Of a DNA stretch of 64,000 bases, positions 9,689-16,735 are shown one piece after another (position 1 is the stretch's first letter; every line of letters begins with the position of its first letter). Source of the stretch: Anaeromonas sp052088025 (GTDB lineage Bacteria > Bacillota > Clostridia > Tissierellales > SIT17); assembly GCF_052088025.1 (NCBI RefSeq), contig NZ_JBQCYD010000003.1, positions 28,041 to 92,040 of the forward strand, written 5' to 3'. The notes below the pieces were generated by a model. The model worked only from the letters and a program-made list of their open reading frames with translations, had not been told where the DNA came from and did not search any database. Made by a program: the position numbers and the translations under genes.

Positions 9689-9914
9689 AAAAAACTTCTC
9701 ATCTCTATCTATTGATTTAGATAGGGACGAGAAGTTACTCGCGGTACCACCCTAATTGACTATAAAGCCCACTTAAGAGTCTTTTAATGGAGACTAATCT
9801 ATAATCTAAAGTAAGTTCAATAATTAAAAATTATCAGCTTCCACCAACACTGACTCTCTAAAAATTTCTATATTATCTACTACTCTTTATAATACTTTAT
9901 TAAATTTTATCTAT
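9689..9914 (-). promoter_or_regulatory. T-box leader (leucine) of leuS
   Basis: The minus-strand leader carries the conserved T-box AGGGTGGTACCGC (9741-9753). That sequence can form an antiterminator with CTCGTCCCT further on. The competing terminator (9689-9736) pairs AACTTCTC..CCTATCTA with TAGATAG..GAGAAGTT, followed by T residues. In Stem I, TTGAACTTAC places a CTT leucine codon (plus 9813-9815) in the specifier-loop context. Uncharged tRNA-Leu should favour read-through into leuS. Confidence 0.93.
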
Positions 9915-9921
9915 TATAAAT

Positions 9922-9949
9922 ATTATATATTAACTAATGTAATTGTCAA
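9922..9949 (-). promoter_or_regulatory. Sigma-A-type promoter of leuS
   Basis: On the minus strand, TTGACA (9944-9949) and TATAAT (9922-9927) are separated by 16 nt, both perfect consensus. The -35 lies inside the 3' end of rsfS. The transcript would carry about 265 nt of leader, enough for the whole T-box. Confidence 0.85.
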
Positions 9950-10286
9950 TATCAATTTTATTTCCATCTGCCCACAATCTTTCCAAGTTATAAAATCCTC
10001 TCTCATCTTTATGGAATATATGAATTATTATGTCTGTAAAATCTAATAATATCCATCTTCCTTTTCTATGTCCTTCTTTTGCCCTTAATATATATCCTTC
10101 TTTTTTTAATTTATCATCTATAGCATCAGCTATTGCTATTACTTGTCTTTCATTGTTTCCACTACATATCATAAAATAATCTGCAATACTTGTAAGTTCA
10201 CTAACTTCTAAAACATCTATATCATGAGCTAGTTTATCATCTGCTGCATTTATAATTAATGCTAATTTTTCTTTAATTTCTTTCAA
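9930..10286 (-). CDS. rsfS: Ribosomal silencing factor RsfS
   Basis: RsfS binds L14 on the 50S subunit and blocks subunit joining under starvation. At 118 aa it has the usual length and family motifs: DIDVLEVSELTSIADYFMIC near the N-terminus and EGHRKGRWILLDFTDIIIHI near the C-terminus. It is the last gene of the obgE-yhbY-nadD-yqeK-rsfS run, 11 nt after yqeK, a common clostridial order. Its 3' end overlaps the leuS promoter. Confidence 0.96.
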   Translation of the reverse strand: MKEIKEKLALIINAADDKLAHDIDVLEVSELTSIADYFMICSGNNERQVIAIADAIDDKLKKEGYILRAKEGHRKGRWILLDFTDIIIHIFHKDERGFYNLERLWADGNKIDIDNYIS

Positions 10287-10297
10287 TTTATCATCTC

Positions 10298-10873
10298 CTA
10301 AATATTATTTTCATTTTTTAAAATCAAGCTATTTCTAGTTTCAATCGTATCAGGATGTATTAGAAAACCTCTATCAATTATATATTTCAAAGTATTATCC
10401 ATGGCAAGTACCATTGATTTATCAATGTTTTTAAAAGCTAAGTCTCTTATATGATCTATACCAGGAAAACTTCTATTTGGTTCTATAAAATCAGCCATAA
10501 ATATTATCTTTTCTAACATAGTCATATTGCATCTTCCTGTTGTGTGATATTTTATGGCATTTAATATATCTTCATCTACTATATTATACTTAAGTTCTGC
10601 TATTTTTGCTCCTAAATAAGGATGAATTAAATGATGATTGTTTTTTAAAATAACATCTAATATTATATCAAATTCATTTGCTTTTTCAAGTAATACTTCC
10701 CTATCTTTATATTTAGCTGAGTCATGTAAAAGGGCTGCTAATTCTGCTTTTTTTTCATCCACATTATAAGTTTTTGCAAGTTTTATAGCCATATCTACTA
10801 CTCTAATAGTATGCTTATATCTCTCTTCATCTATTTCATTTTTTAATATTTCTTTTATTTTAGAAATCTCCAT
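10298..10873 (-). CDS. yqeK: HD-domain hydrolase YqeK (symmetrical Ap4A hydrolase family)
   Basis: A 191-aa HD-family protein. Metal-binding motifs are H in RYKHTIRVVDMA, HD in ALLHDSAKY, then NNHHLIHPYLG and a late D in IIFMADFIEP. YqeK proteins cleave diadenosine tetraphosphate to two ADP. It sits between nadD and rsfS with gaps of about 10 nt, as in many Firmicutes. No oddities are visible. Confidence 0.93.
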   Translation of the reverse strand: MEISKIKEILKNEIDEERYKHTIRVVDMAIKLAKTYNVDEKKAELAALLHDSAKYKDREVLLEKANEFDIILDVILKNNHHLIHPYLGAKIAELKYNIVDEDILNAIKYHTTGRCNMTMLEKIIFMADFIEPNRSFPGIDHIRDLAFKNIDKSMVLAMDNTLKYIIDRGFLIHPDTIETRNSLILKNENNI

Positions 10874-10882
10874 GGTATCCTC

Positions 10883-11494
10883 CTATCTATAAAATTCTTT
10901 TTCTACAATATAATTTATAACCGAATCACTAGTCATATATTTAATGGTTTTATTTTCCTTTATTCTTTTTCTTATCTGACTAGAAGATACATCCATAGGG
11001 GCAATGGTAAGAAAGCTTATTTTCTTATTATATTTTTTTTCTAATTTATCTATTTGAAAATTCACTTCATCTAAATTATATCCTGGTCTTGTCGCTGCTA
11101 TAAATGTGCATATATTAAGTAATTCTTCAGTATCTTTCCAATTTTCTATATCTAGTATAGAATCTGCTCCTGTTATAAAAAAAAGTTCAGAGTCCTTATA
11201 AATTACATTTAATTTTTTTAATGTGTCTATTGTATAACTTGTCCCTATCCTATTAGTTTCAATATCAGATACGGTAAAATATTTGTTCTTTATTGTTGCA
11301 AGTATAGTCATTATATACCTATCTAAGGCAGGTATTAATTTAGTCTTATCTTTATGAGGAGGAGATCCAGTAGGGATAAATATTACTTTATCTAAATTGA
11401 ATTTTTTTCTAGTTTCTTCTGCAATTATCAAATGGCCTATGTGTATAGGGTTAAAGGTTCCTCCCATTATTCCTATTCTTTTGATTTTTCGCAT
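10883..11494 (-). CDS. nadD: Nicotinate-nucleotide adenylyltransferase
   Basis: Adenylates nicotinate mononucleotide in NAD synthesis. The nucleotidyltransferase motif GGTFNPIHIGHL (with H-x-G-H) lies near the N-terminus, and a C-terminal SSSQIRKRIKE closes the fold. The open frame extends 20 codons further upstream, but only the ATG at 11494 has a ribosome site (GGAGTGAT) at correct spacing and gives a normal 203-aa product. The longer version would begin with a hydrophobic stretch atypical of NadD. Confidence 0.95.
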   Translation of the reverse strand: MRKIKRIGIMGGTFNPIHIGHLIIAEETRKKFNLDKVIFIPTGSPPHKDKTKLIPALDRYIMTILATIKNKYFTVSDIETNRIGTSYTIDTLKKLNVIYKDSELFFITGADSILDIENWKDTEELLNICTFIAATRPGYNLDEVNFQIDKLEKKYNKKISFLTIAPMDVSSSQIRKRIKENKTIKYMTSDSVINYIVEKEFYR

Positions 11495-11543
11495 TATATC
11501 ACTCCAATTAACTATTATGAAAATTAATCCTCTAAAAAGAAGA

Positions 11544-11729
11544 TTAATTTTCATCTATAAAAGCTTTTAATTCATCTATTTCTTCTGAATCTGAAGAAGA
11601 AATCTCTTCTATCTTTTCTTTTTCAAAATTTTTAAAATAAATTATCATACTTCCATTTACATCATTTTCATAACGTATGCATCTGTAATTTTCTTCATAC
11701 AGATTTTTTACCTTTTCTATATTAGTCAT
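11544..11729 (-). CDS. Small acidic protein of unknown function (61 aa)
   Basis: I do not recognise this gene. It encodes 61 aa, acidic, with a serine/aspartate/glutamate-rich centre (SSSDSEEIDEL) and no membrane segment or motif. AAAGGAG lies 11 nt before the ATG, and it sits between yhbY and nadD in the same direction, so it is probably translated as part of that operon. Confidence 0.6.
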   Translation of the reverse strand: MTNIEKVKNLYEENYRCIRYENDVNGSMIIYFKNFEKEKIEEISSSDSEEIDELKAFIDEN

Positions 11730-11789
11730 ATCTACAACAACTCCTTTATATATATTTATAATTCTTACCTGAGTTGCCTTAAATATTCA

Positions 11790-12083
11790 TTACTTAGGTA
11801 AATTTATTTTTTTGTTTTCTTCTGATTCCCTATATAATATTATTTTATTTCCTATCGCTTGAACAAATTCAGAATTAGTCTTTTCTGCAAGCTCATTTGC
11901 TACTTCTTTAGCATCTAAAAGATTATTATTTAAAACATTTAATTTAATCAATTCTCTAGCTTCTAAGGCTTCATCAACTTGTTCTATCAAATTATCAGAT
12001 AAACCATTTTTACCTATTTGAAGTATTGAATCCATATCATGTGATTTTTTCTTTAAAAAACTTCTTTGTTTTCCTGTAATCAT
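11790..12083 (-). CDS. yhbY: YhbY/CRS1 RNA-binding protein
   Basis: A one-domain CRM/YhbY protein that associates with pre-50S ribosomal particles. The 97-aa sequence shows the domain from its start (LTGKQRSFLKKKSHDM-like MITGKQRSFLKKKSHD, then ILQIGKNGLSDNLI, with the GxxG-type loop). It follows obgE by 24 nt, coupling it to ribosome-assembly genes. Length and order are normal. Confidence 0.93.
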   Translation of the reverse strand: MITGKQRSFLKKKSHDMDSILQIGKNGLSDNLIEQVDEALEARELIKLNVLNNNLLDAKEVANELAEKTNSEFVQAIGNKIILYRESEENKKINLPK

Positions 12084-12107
12084 ATTTCTACCTCTTTTCT
12101 TTTAATT

Positions 12108-13385
12108 TTATTCAAAGAATTCAAATTCATATCCACAAATATTTACTGAATCCTCTTCATTTATTCCAAGTTCTCTTAATCTATCAATTATACCTAATTC
12201 TCTTAATCGCTTTTGAAAATATCTTGTAGAATCTACATCCTCTAAGTTTGTTGAATCCATTAATTTTTGAGCTATAGCTCCTTCTACAAAATATTCGCCA
12301 TCTTCTTCTTTAACTATAATATCTTTCTCATCCTTTGAATCATAAGTCTTTATATCTTCTTCTACTTCTATTAGTGACTCCATATCTCCTGTTTCTTTAA
12401 GCATATTACTTATTTTATATACAAGATCTTTAACACCTGTTTTAGTTGCAGCAGATAATTTGTATACATTATAACCTAATTTTTCTATTTCTTCTTTAAA
12501 GTCATTAAACTTATCATTATTTGGCATTAAATCACTTTTATTTGCTACCACTATTTGAGGTCTTCTTGCTAGTTTTTCATTGTATAATTTTAATTCTTCA
12601 TTTATTTTATGAAAATCTTCTATTGGATCTCTTCCCTCTTGTCCTGATATATCTACCATATGAACTAATACTTTTGTTCTTTCAATATGTCTTAAAAACT
12701 CATGACCAAGACCTGTTCCTTCATGGGCACCTTCAATAAGTCCTGGTATATCTGCTATTACAAAATCATTTGCATCATTTAATTTAACAACACCTAAATT
12801 AGGATTTATAGTAGTAAAATGATAATTAGCAATCTTTGGTTTTGCAGCTGAAACTATAGAAAGTAAGGTTGATTTACCTACATTAGGAAATCCAATAAGT
12901 CCTACATCTGCAAGTAGTTTAAGTTCTAATATTATCCATCTTTCTTCACCAGCAGCTCCACCTTCAGCAAATCTTGGAGCTTGCCTTGTAGGTGTTGCAA
13001 ATTTTGCATTACCTTTACCACCTCTACCACCTTTTGCTACAGTAAAGGTATGGTTTTCTTCTGTTAAATCTGCAATTACCCTACCTGTTTCTTCATCTCT
13101 TACAATAGTTCCTGCAGGTACATTGATTATTAAATCTTCACCCTTACTACCATATTGTCTTTTTGATCTCCCATTTTCACCTGATTCTGATTTGAAATGT
13201 TTTTTAAATCTCAAATCCATAAGAGTTCTAAGTCCTACATCTACCTTTAAAATAACATTTCCACCATGGCCACCATCTCCACCTGCAGGTCCACCTGAGG
13301 GTTCATACTTTTCTCTTCTCCATGCAACTGCTCCATGGCCACCATTTCCACCTTTAACAAATATCTTTGCTTTATCTATAAACAT
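12108..13385 (-). CDS. obgE: Ribosome-assembly GTPase Obg
   Basis: A GTPase needed for 50S assembly and linked to stress and sporulation entry in Firmicutes. The N-terminal Obg fold is glycine-rich (FVKGGNGGHGAVAWRR, GPAGGDGGHGGNV). The G domain has GFPNVGKSTL, DIPGLIEGA and NKSD, and the C-terminal OCT domain is present. The frame opens five codons earlier, but GAGG sits 9 nt before the ATG at 13385, giving MFIDKAKIFV, the usual Obg N-terminus, and 425 aa. It heads the operon running to rsfS. Confidence 0.96.
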   Translation of the reverse strand: MFIDKAKIFVKGGNGGHGAVAWRREKYEPSGGPAGGDGGHGGNVILKVDVGLRTLMDLRFKKHFKSESGENGRSKRQYGSKGEDLIINVPAGTIVRDEETGRVIADLTEENHTFTVAKGGRGGKGNAKFATPTRQAPRFAEGGAAGEERWIILELKLLADVGLIGFPNVGKSTLLSIVSAAKPKIANYHFTTINPNLGVVKLNDANDFVIADIPGLIEGAHEGTGLGHEFLRHIERTKVLVHMVDISGQEGRDPIEDFHKINEELKLYNEKLARRPQIVVANKSDLMPNNDKFNDFKEEIEKLGYNVYKLSAATKTGVKDLVYKISNMLKETGDMESLIEVEEDIKTYDSKDEKDIIVKEEDGEYFVEGAIAQKLMDSTNLEDVDSTRYFQKRLRELGIIDRLRELGINEEDSVNICGYEFEFFE

Positions 13386-13411
13386 TTTTATCATCCTCAT
13401 TTACTTTTACT

Positions 13412-13437
13412 TTACATATAATTTTACCCATATGTAA
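13412..13437. repeat. Inverted repeat over the obgE -10 region
   Basis: Perfect 8-bp arms TTACATAT / ATATGTAA separated by 10 nt. It covers the -10 and the spacer of the predicted obgE promoter, so it could be an operator. No regulator is identified. Confidence 0.5.
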
Positions 13438-13449
13438 TGTTTACCTCAA
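13421..13449 (-). promoter_or_regulatory. Promoter of the obgE operon
   Basis: On the minus strand, TTGAGG (13444-13449) and TAAAAT (13421-13426) are 17 nt apart, between the rpmA terminator and obgE. Confidence 0.6.
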
Positions 13450-13478
13450 AAGTCTATAAATTATTCACTAATAAAAAA

Positions 13479-13505
13479 ATAAAGACCTACCACAATAGGT
13501 AGGCC
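13479..13505 (-). terminator. Terminator after rpmA
   Basis: On the minus strand, GCCTACC-TATTGT-GGTAGGT is followed by CTTTATTTTTTT, a short stem with a T-rich tail a few nt after the rpmA stop. It ends the spoIVFA/rng/rplU/rpmA run. Confidence 0.85.
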
Positions 13506-13510
13506 CGGTA

Positions 13511-13801
13511 TTATTTAGCAATAGCTTCTTGAGGATATACACTCACTTGCTTTTTGCCTTTTCCTTTTCTTTCGAATTTAACTACTCCATTTACTATAGC
13601 AAATAAAGTATCATCTCCACCCTTTTTAACATTAATTCCTGGATGAATTTTAGTTCCTCTTTGTCTAACTAATATATTTCCTGATAGTACGTTTTGTCCA
13701 TCGCCTCTTTTAACTCCAAGTCTTTTAGACTCACTATCACGACCATTTTTTGAACTACCTACCCCTTTTTTATGAGCAAATAATTGTAAATTCATTAACA
13801 T
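13511..13801 (-). CDS. rpmA: Ribosomal protein bL27
   Basis: Large-subunit protein whose N-terminus reaches the peptidyl-transferase centre. Starting at the ATG at 13801 gives 96 aa beginning MLMNLQLFAHKKGVGSS. The short MLMNLQLFA extension before HKKG is the Firmicutes form that must be cleaved by the Prp protease, encoded just upstream. A GTG one codon earlier is in frame, but the ATG lies better behind GGGAGGTG. The stop of prp is 3 nt before the start. Confidence 0.97.
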   Translation of the reverse strand: MLMNLQLFAHKKGVGSSKNGRDSESKRLGVKRGDGQNVLSGNILVRQRGTKIHPGINVKKGGDDTLFAIVNGVVKFERKGKGKKQVSVYPQEAIAK

Positions 13802-13804
13802 CAC

Positions 13805-14137
13805 TTACACCTCCCGATAGTCTAGGCTTATATAATCTGGATAAGATTCCGCTACACTTTTTATGCCGATTAATACTGTATTTAATACAATTTGTGATTT
13901 TTCAAAATCATCTTTATTTAGGTTTTTTGGTAATATTACTTTAATATATCCATCTTCTATTAGATAAGATATTTTCAAGTTTAAAAATTCTAACAAAGAC
14001 ATTAAACCAGTTTGAGCAAGTACAGATACTGCCGCACAAACTATATCTTTACCATGTTCATCATAACCTGTATGACCATTCATGATATATTTAAGTATAT
14101 TACCATCATCATCAAAGAAAAATTCAACTTTAGTCAT
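13805..14137 (-). CDS. prp: Prp cysteine protease that processes L27
   Basis: Removes the N-terminal extension of L27 in Firmicutes. The 110-aa protein (YsxB family) carries the catalytic His in MNGHTGYDEHGKD and Cys in DIVCAAVSVLAQ. It sits between rplU and rpmA, the conserved place, directly next to its substrate. L27 here indeed carries the cleavable extension, which supports the assignment. Confidence 0.95.
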   Translation of the reverse strand: MTKVEFFFDDDGNILKYIMNGHTGYDEHGKDIVCAAVSVLAQTGLMSLLEFLNLKISYLIEDGYIKVILPKNLNKDDFEKSQIVLNTVLIGIKSVAESYPDYISLDYREV

Positions 14138-14145
14138 TTATATCA

Positions 14146-14457
14146 CTAGGCGTTAATTTTTTCAATTTGTATTTTTGTATAAGGTTGACGATGCCCTTGC
14201 TTCTTTCTATAATCTTTCTTTGCCTTAAATTTATATACGATTATTTTCTTTCCTTTTCCATGTCCAACTATTGAAGCATCAACAGTTGTATTTTCAACAA
14301 ATGGCTTGCCTACTTTAACATCACCATCATTAGATACAAATAACACTTTATCAAACTTGATACTATCTCCTTCGTTTCCAGCTAACTTTTCAACGAAAAG
14401 AGTATCACCTTCTTGAACTCTATATTGTTTTCCTCCAGTTTCAACTACTGCATACAT
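14146..14457 (-). CDS. rplU: Ribosomal protein bL21
   Basis: A 103-aa large-subunit protein binding 23S rRNA. MYAVVETGGKQYRVQEGD at the start and KIIVYKFKAKKDYRKKQGHR near the end are typical. It heads the rplU-prp-rpmA trio and has a 93-nt leader after rng. A GGAGGTG ribosome site precedes the ATG. Confidence 0.97.
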   Translation of the reverse strand: MYAVVETGGKQYRVQEGDTLFVEKLAGNEGDSIKFDKVLFVSNDGDVKVGKPFVENTTVDASIVGHGKGKKIIVYKFKAKKDYRKKQGHRQPYTKIQIEKINA

Positions 14458-14550
14458 TACACTTACACCTCCTCAAACCAGTCTCGCCAAATAATAGGTA
14501 CTCTCGTTTTAAAACCTAAATTGAGCGGCTACTTACAGAATAACATTTTA
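14458..14550 (-). promoter_or_regulatory. Candidate L21 leader (r-protein autoregulatory RNA)
   Basis: The 93-nt gap between rng and rplU is far less A/T-rich than its surroundings. It reads like the L21 leader of Firmicutes, with a TAGGT/ACCTA stem and conserved-looking blocks (GTAGCCGCTC, GGCGAGACTGG) just before the ribosome site. L21 leaders are thought to bind L21. I could not verify the full fold. Confidence 0.5.
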
Positions 14551-16044
14551 TCAAATATTTATCCCCTTGTCAATCAAATCTTTAACTCTACCCATTTTTT
14601 TATTTTTAATTTCATCAATATTCAAATCATTATTTTCTTTGAAAAATATTTTTATATCATTGTTTTCTTCAATAGAATTTATTGCTTTTTCATGATTTTT
14701 GATTATATCTTCAAATTTATAAGAATTTAATTCAAATAAGACTGCAGATGAAGATGTATGGTTTTTTACTCTCTTTACTTCTTTTTCAATTTTAGTTAAT
14801 AAAAACCCAGTTGATTTTATTTTGCCAGTTCCCTTGCAACATTTACAAGTAGATAAAACTTGTGTTGATAGTTTGTTCCTACTTTTCTTTCTGGTCATTT
14901 CAACAAGTCCAAGACCTGTCATGCCAATAACAGTAGTTTTTATTCTATCTTTTTTTAATTCTCTTTTTAAAAGTTCTATAAGTTCATCTTCTTCACCACT
15001 ATTAAACATATCTATAAAATCAATTATTATTATTCCACCTATATTTCTAAGTCTTAATTGCTTTGCAATTTCTTTTGCTGCTTCAATATTAGTCTTAAAA
15101 ACAGTGTCTTTTAGATCTATACTTCCTACAAATTTCCCAGTATTTACATCAATAGAAGTAAGAGCTTCAGTTTCATCAATTACTAGATATCCTCCACTTT
15201 GAAGCCATACTTTCTTTTCAATTGCTGATTCTATTTGCAAGTTGATAGATAATTCACTAAATAAATCACTATCTTCTAGGTAGTTAATTCTATCCTTTAA
15301 ATTTGGTGATATAACCTTAACTAATTTTAGTATTTCATCATACTTTTCTTTGTTGTTTATAAGTACCTCATCTATTTTTTTAGTGAATATATCTCTAATA
15401 GTGCGTTTAGGTAAATCTAAATCTTTATATATTAACCTAGGTGAAGATCCAACATTTTCTTCTGCCATTATTTTAGAATATAAATCTACTAAATAATTTA
15501 TATCTATTTTAAGTTCATCTACAGATTTATCTATTGAAGCTGTCCTCAATATAAGACCCATATCTTCAGGCTTTAATTCATTTGCCAAATCTTTTAATCT
15601 TTGTCTTTCATTTTCTTTGTTTATTTTTCTAGATACTCCTACATAAGTATTATAAGGCATGAGTACTAAATATCTACCAGGTAGAGAAATATGAGTAGTT
15701 ACTCTTGGTCCTTTTGAATCATATGGTTCTTTTATCACTTGTACTATTAGCTCATCACCTTGTTTGACCAAATCATTTATTGATAAATTTTTATAATCTA
15801 CTCCATTTATATATTGCTCCTTAGGCAAGGCATCTTTTATATAAAGAAAAGCATTTTTACTAAGCCCAATGTCAACAAAGGCTGCTTGCATTCCTTTAAG
15901 TACATTTACTACCCTACCTTTATAAACATTTCCTTGTACTTTATTTTCATCTTTTTTTTCATGAAATACTTCTATTAGTTCATCAGCTTCTAAAACTGCC
16001 ACCCTATCTTCATATGTTCCAACATCAATTATTATTTTATTCAT
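14551..16044 (-). CDS. rng: Ribonuclease G/E family endoribonuclease
   Basis: A single-strand endoribonuclease for rRNA and mRNA processing, 497 aa, the RNase G size without the long RNase E tail. The S1 domain at about 38-120 (GNVYKGRVVNVLKGMQAAFVD) is followed by the catalytic acidic motifs IDVNTGKF (near 300) and IIIDFIDMFN (near 343). A Zn-link cysteine motif (CKCCKGTGK) comes after them. It lies between the radical-SAM pair and rplU, a grouping common in Clostridia. Confidence 0.95.
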   Translation of the reverse strand: MNKIIIDVGTYEDRVAVLEADELIEVFHEKKDENKVQGNVYKGRVVNVLKGMQAAFVDIGLSKNAFLYIKDALPKEQYINGVDYKNLSINDLVKQGDELIVQVIKEPYDSKGPRVTTHISLPGRYLVLMPYNTYVGVSRKINKENERQRLKDLANELKPEDMGLILRTASIDKSVDELKIDINYLVDLYSKIMAEENVGSSPRLIYKDLDLPKRTIRDIFTKKIDEVLINNKEKYDEILKLVKVISPNLKDRINYLEDSDLFSELSINLQIESAIEKKVWLQSGGYLVIDETEALTSIDVNTGKFVGSIDLKDTVFKTNIEAAKEIAKQLRLRNIGGIIIIDFIDMFNSGEEDELIELLKRELKKDRIKTTVIGMTGLGLVEMTRKKSRNKLSTQVLSTCKCCKGTGKIKSTGFLLTKIEKEVKRVKNHTSSSAVLFELNSYKFEDIIKNHEKAINSIEENNDIKIFFKENNDLNIDEIKNKKMGRVKDLIDKGINI

Positions 16045-16066
16045 TAAATCACTCCCAATGAGGACT

Positions 16067-16735
16067 TTAAGTAAATAATTCTACTCTATGAATTTTATAA
16101 TCAGAGCTATTTACCATTAACCCTTCATTTATTAAAGAATCTATTAAAAGCTCAGGCTTTAAATTTCCACTACTACCTGTTTGTAATAAAGTTTTTAAAA
16201 CAATCTTATTTCCTTCAAAAGATACTAGGCTAAGTTCATATATATTACTTCTTATATCAATATCTCTCTTTATAGTTCTACCTTTTTTCTTTTTGCTTTT
16301 TGTTATATATATTTCATCTTTTTCTATGAAATTATCAATAATATCTTTAACATCATTCTCATTGATATTTTCTAATAGTTCAACTTCTATTGTATAAGTA
16401 GAAGATTTAACCAAGGACATTAAGGAACTTTTATCATCAGTATAATTGGCCTCTAAAATTTCTATCCCTTGTGGAAGAACATTGTTCATCTTTTCTATGA
16501 ATTCATTGGAATTTATTTTTTCCTTTAATTCTAAATCCATATATTCAGCCTCACTTGTAGTGCCAAGTGCTAGTGCTGTAGCAAAAGAAAATTTGGGCTT
16601 AGGGTTATATCCTTCTGAATACTCTATGGGTATACTGGCGCGTCTAAATGCCCTCTGAAACAATCTCATAAGGTCTAGATGAGAGATGTATTTCATAAGT
16701 AAATGTTTTTTGAATTTTATTCTTAATTTTAGCAT
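16067..16735 (-). CDS. Radical-SAM-linked protein (TIGR03936/DUF2344)
   Basis: A 222-aa protein of the family found next to or fused with TIGR03960 radical-SAM enzymes. Typical segments are KYISHLDLMRLFQRAFRRA near residue 17 and YNPKPKFSFATALALGTTSE after it. Its function is not known. The ATG at 16735 overlaps the stop of the upstream radical-SAM gene in a TAATG junction, so the two are made together. GGAGAC lies 8 nt before it. RNase G follows 22 nt downstream. Confidence 0.9.
   Translation of the reverse strand: MLKLRIKFKKHLLMKYISHLDLMRLFQRAFRRASIPIEYSEGYNPKPKFSFATALALGTTSEAEYMDLELKEKINSNEFIEKMNNVLPQGIEILEANYTDDKSSLMSLVKSSTYTIEVELLENINENDVKDIIDNFIEKDEIYITKSKKKKGRTIKRDIDIRSNIYELSLVSFEGNKIVLKTLLQTGSSGNLKPELLIDSLINEGLMVNSSDYKIHRVELFT

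Noticed and set aside
11494..11554. A longer nadD start giving 223 aa
   Set aside because: Lacks a ribosome site and adds a hydrophobic stretch not typical of NadD.
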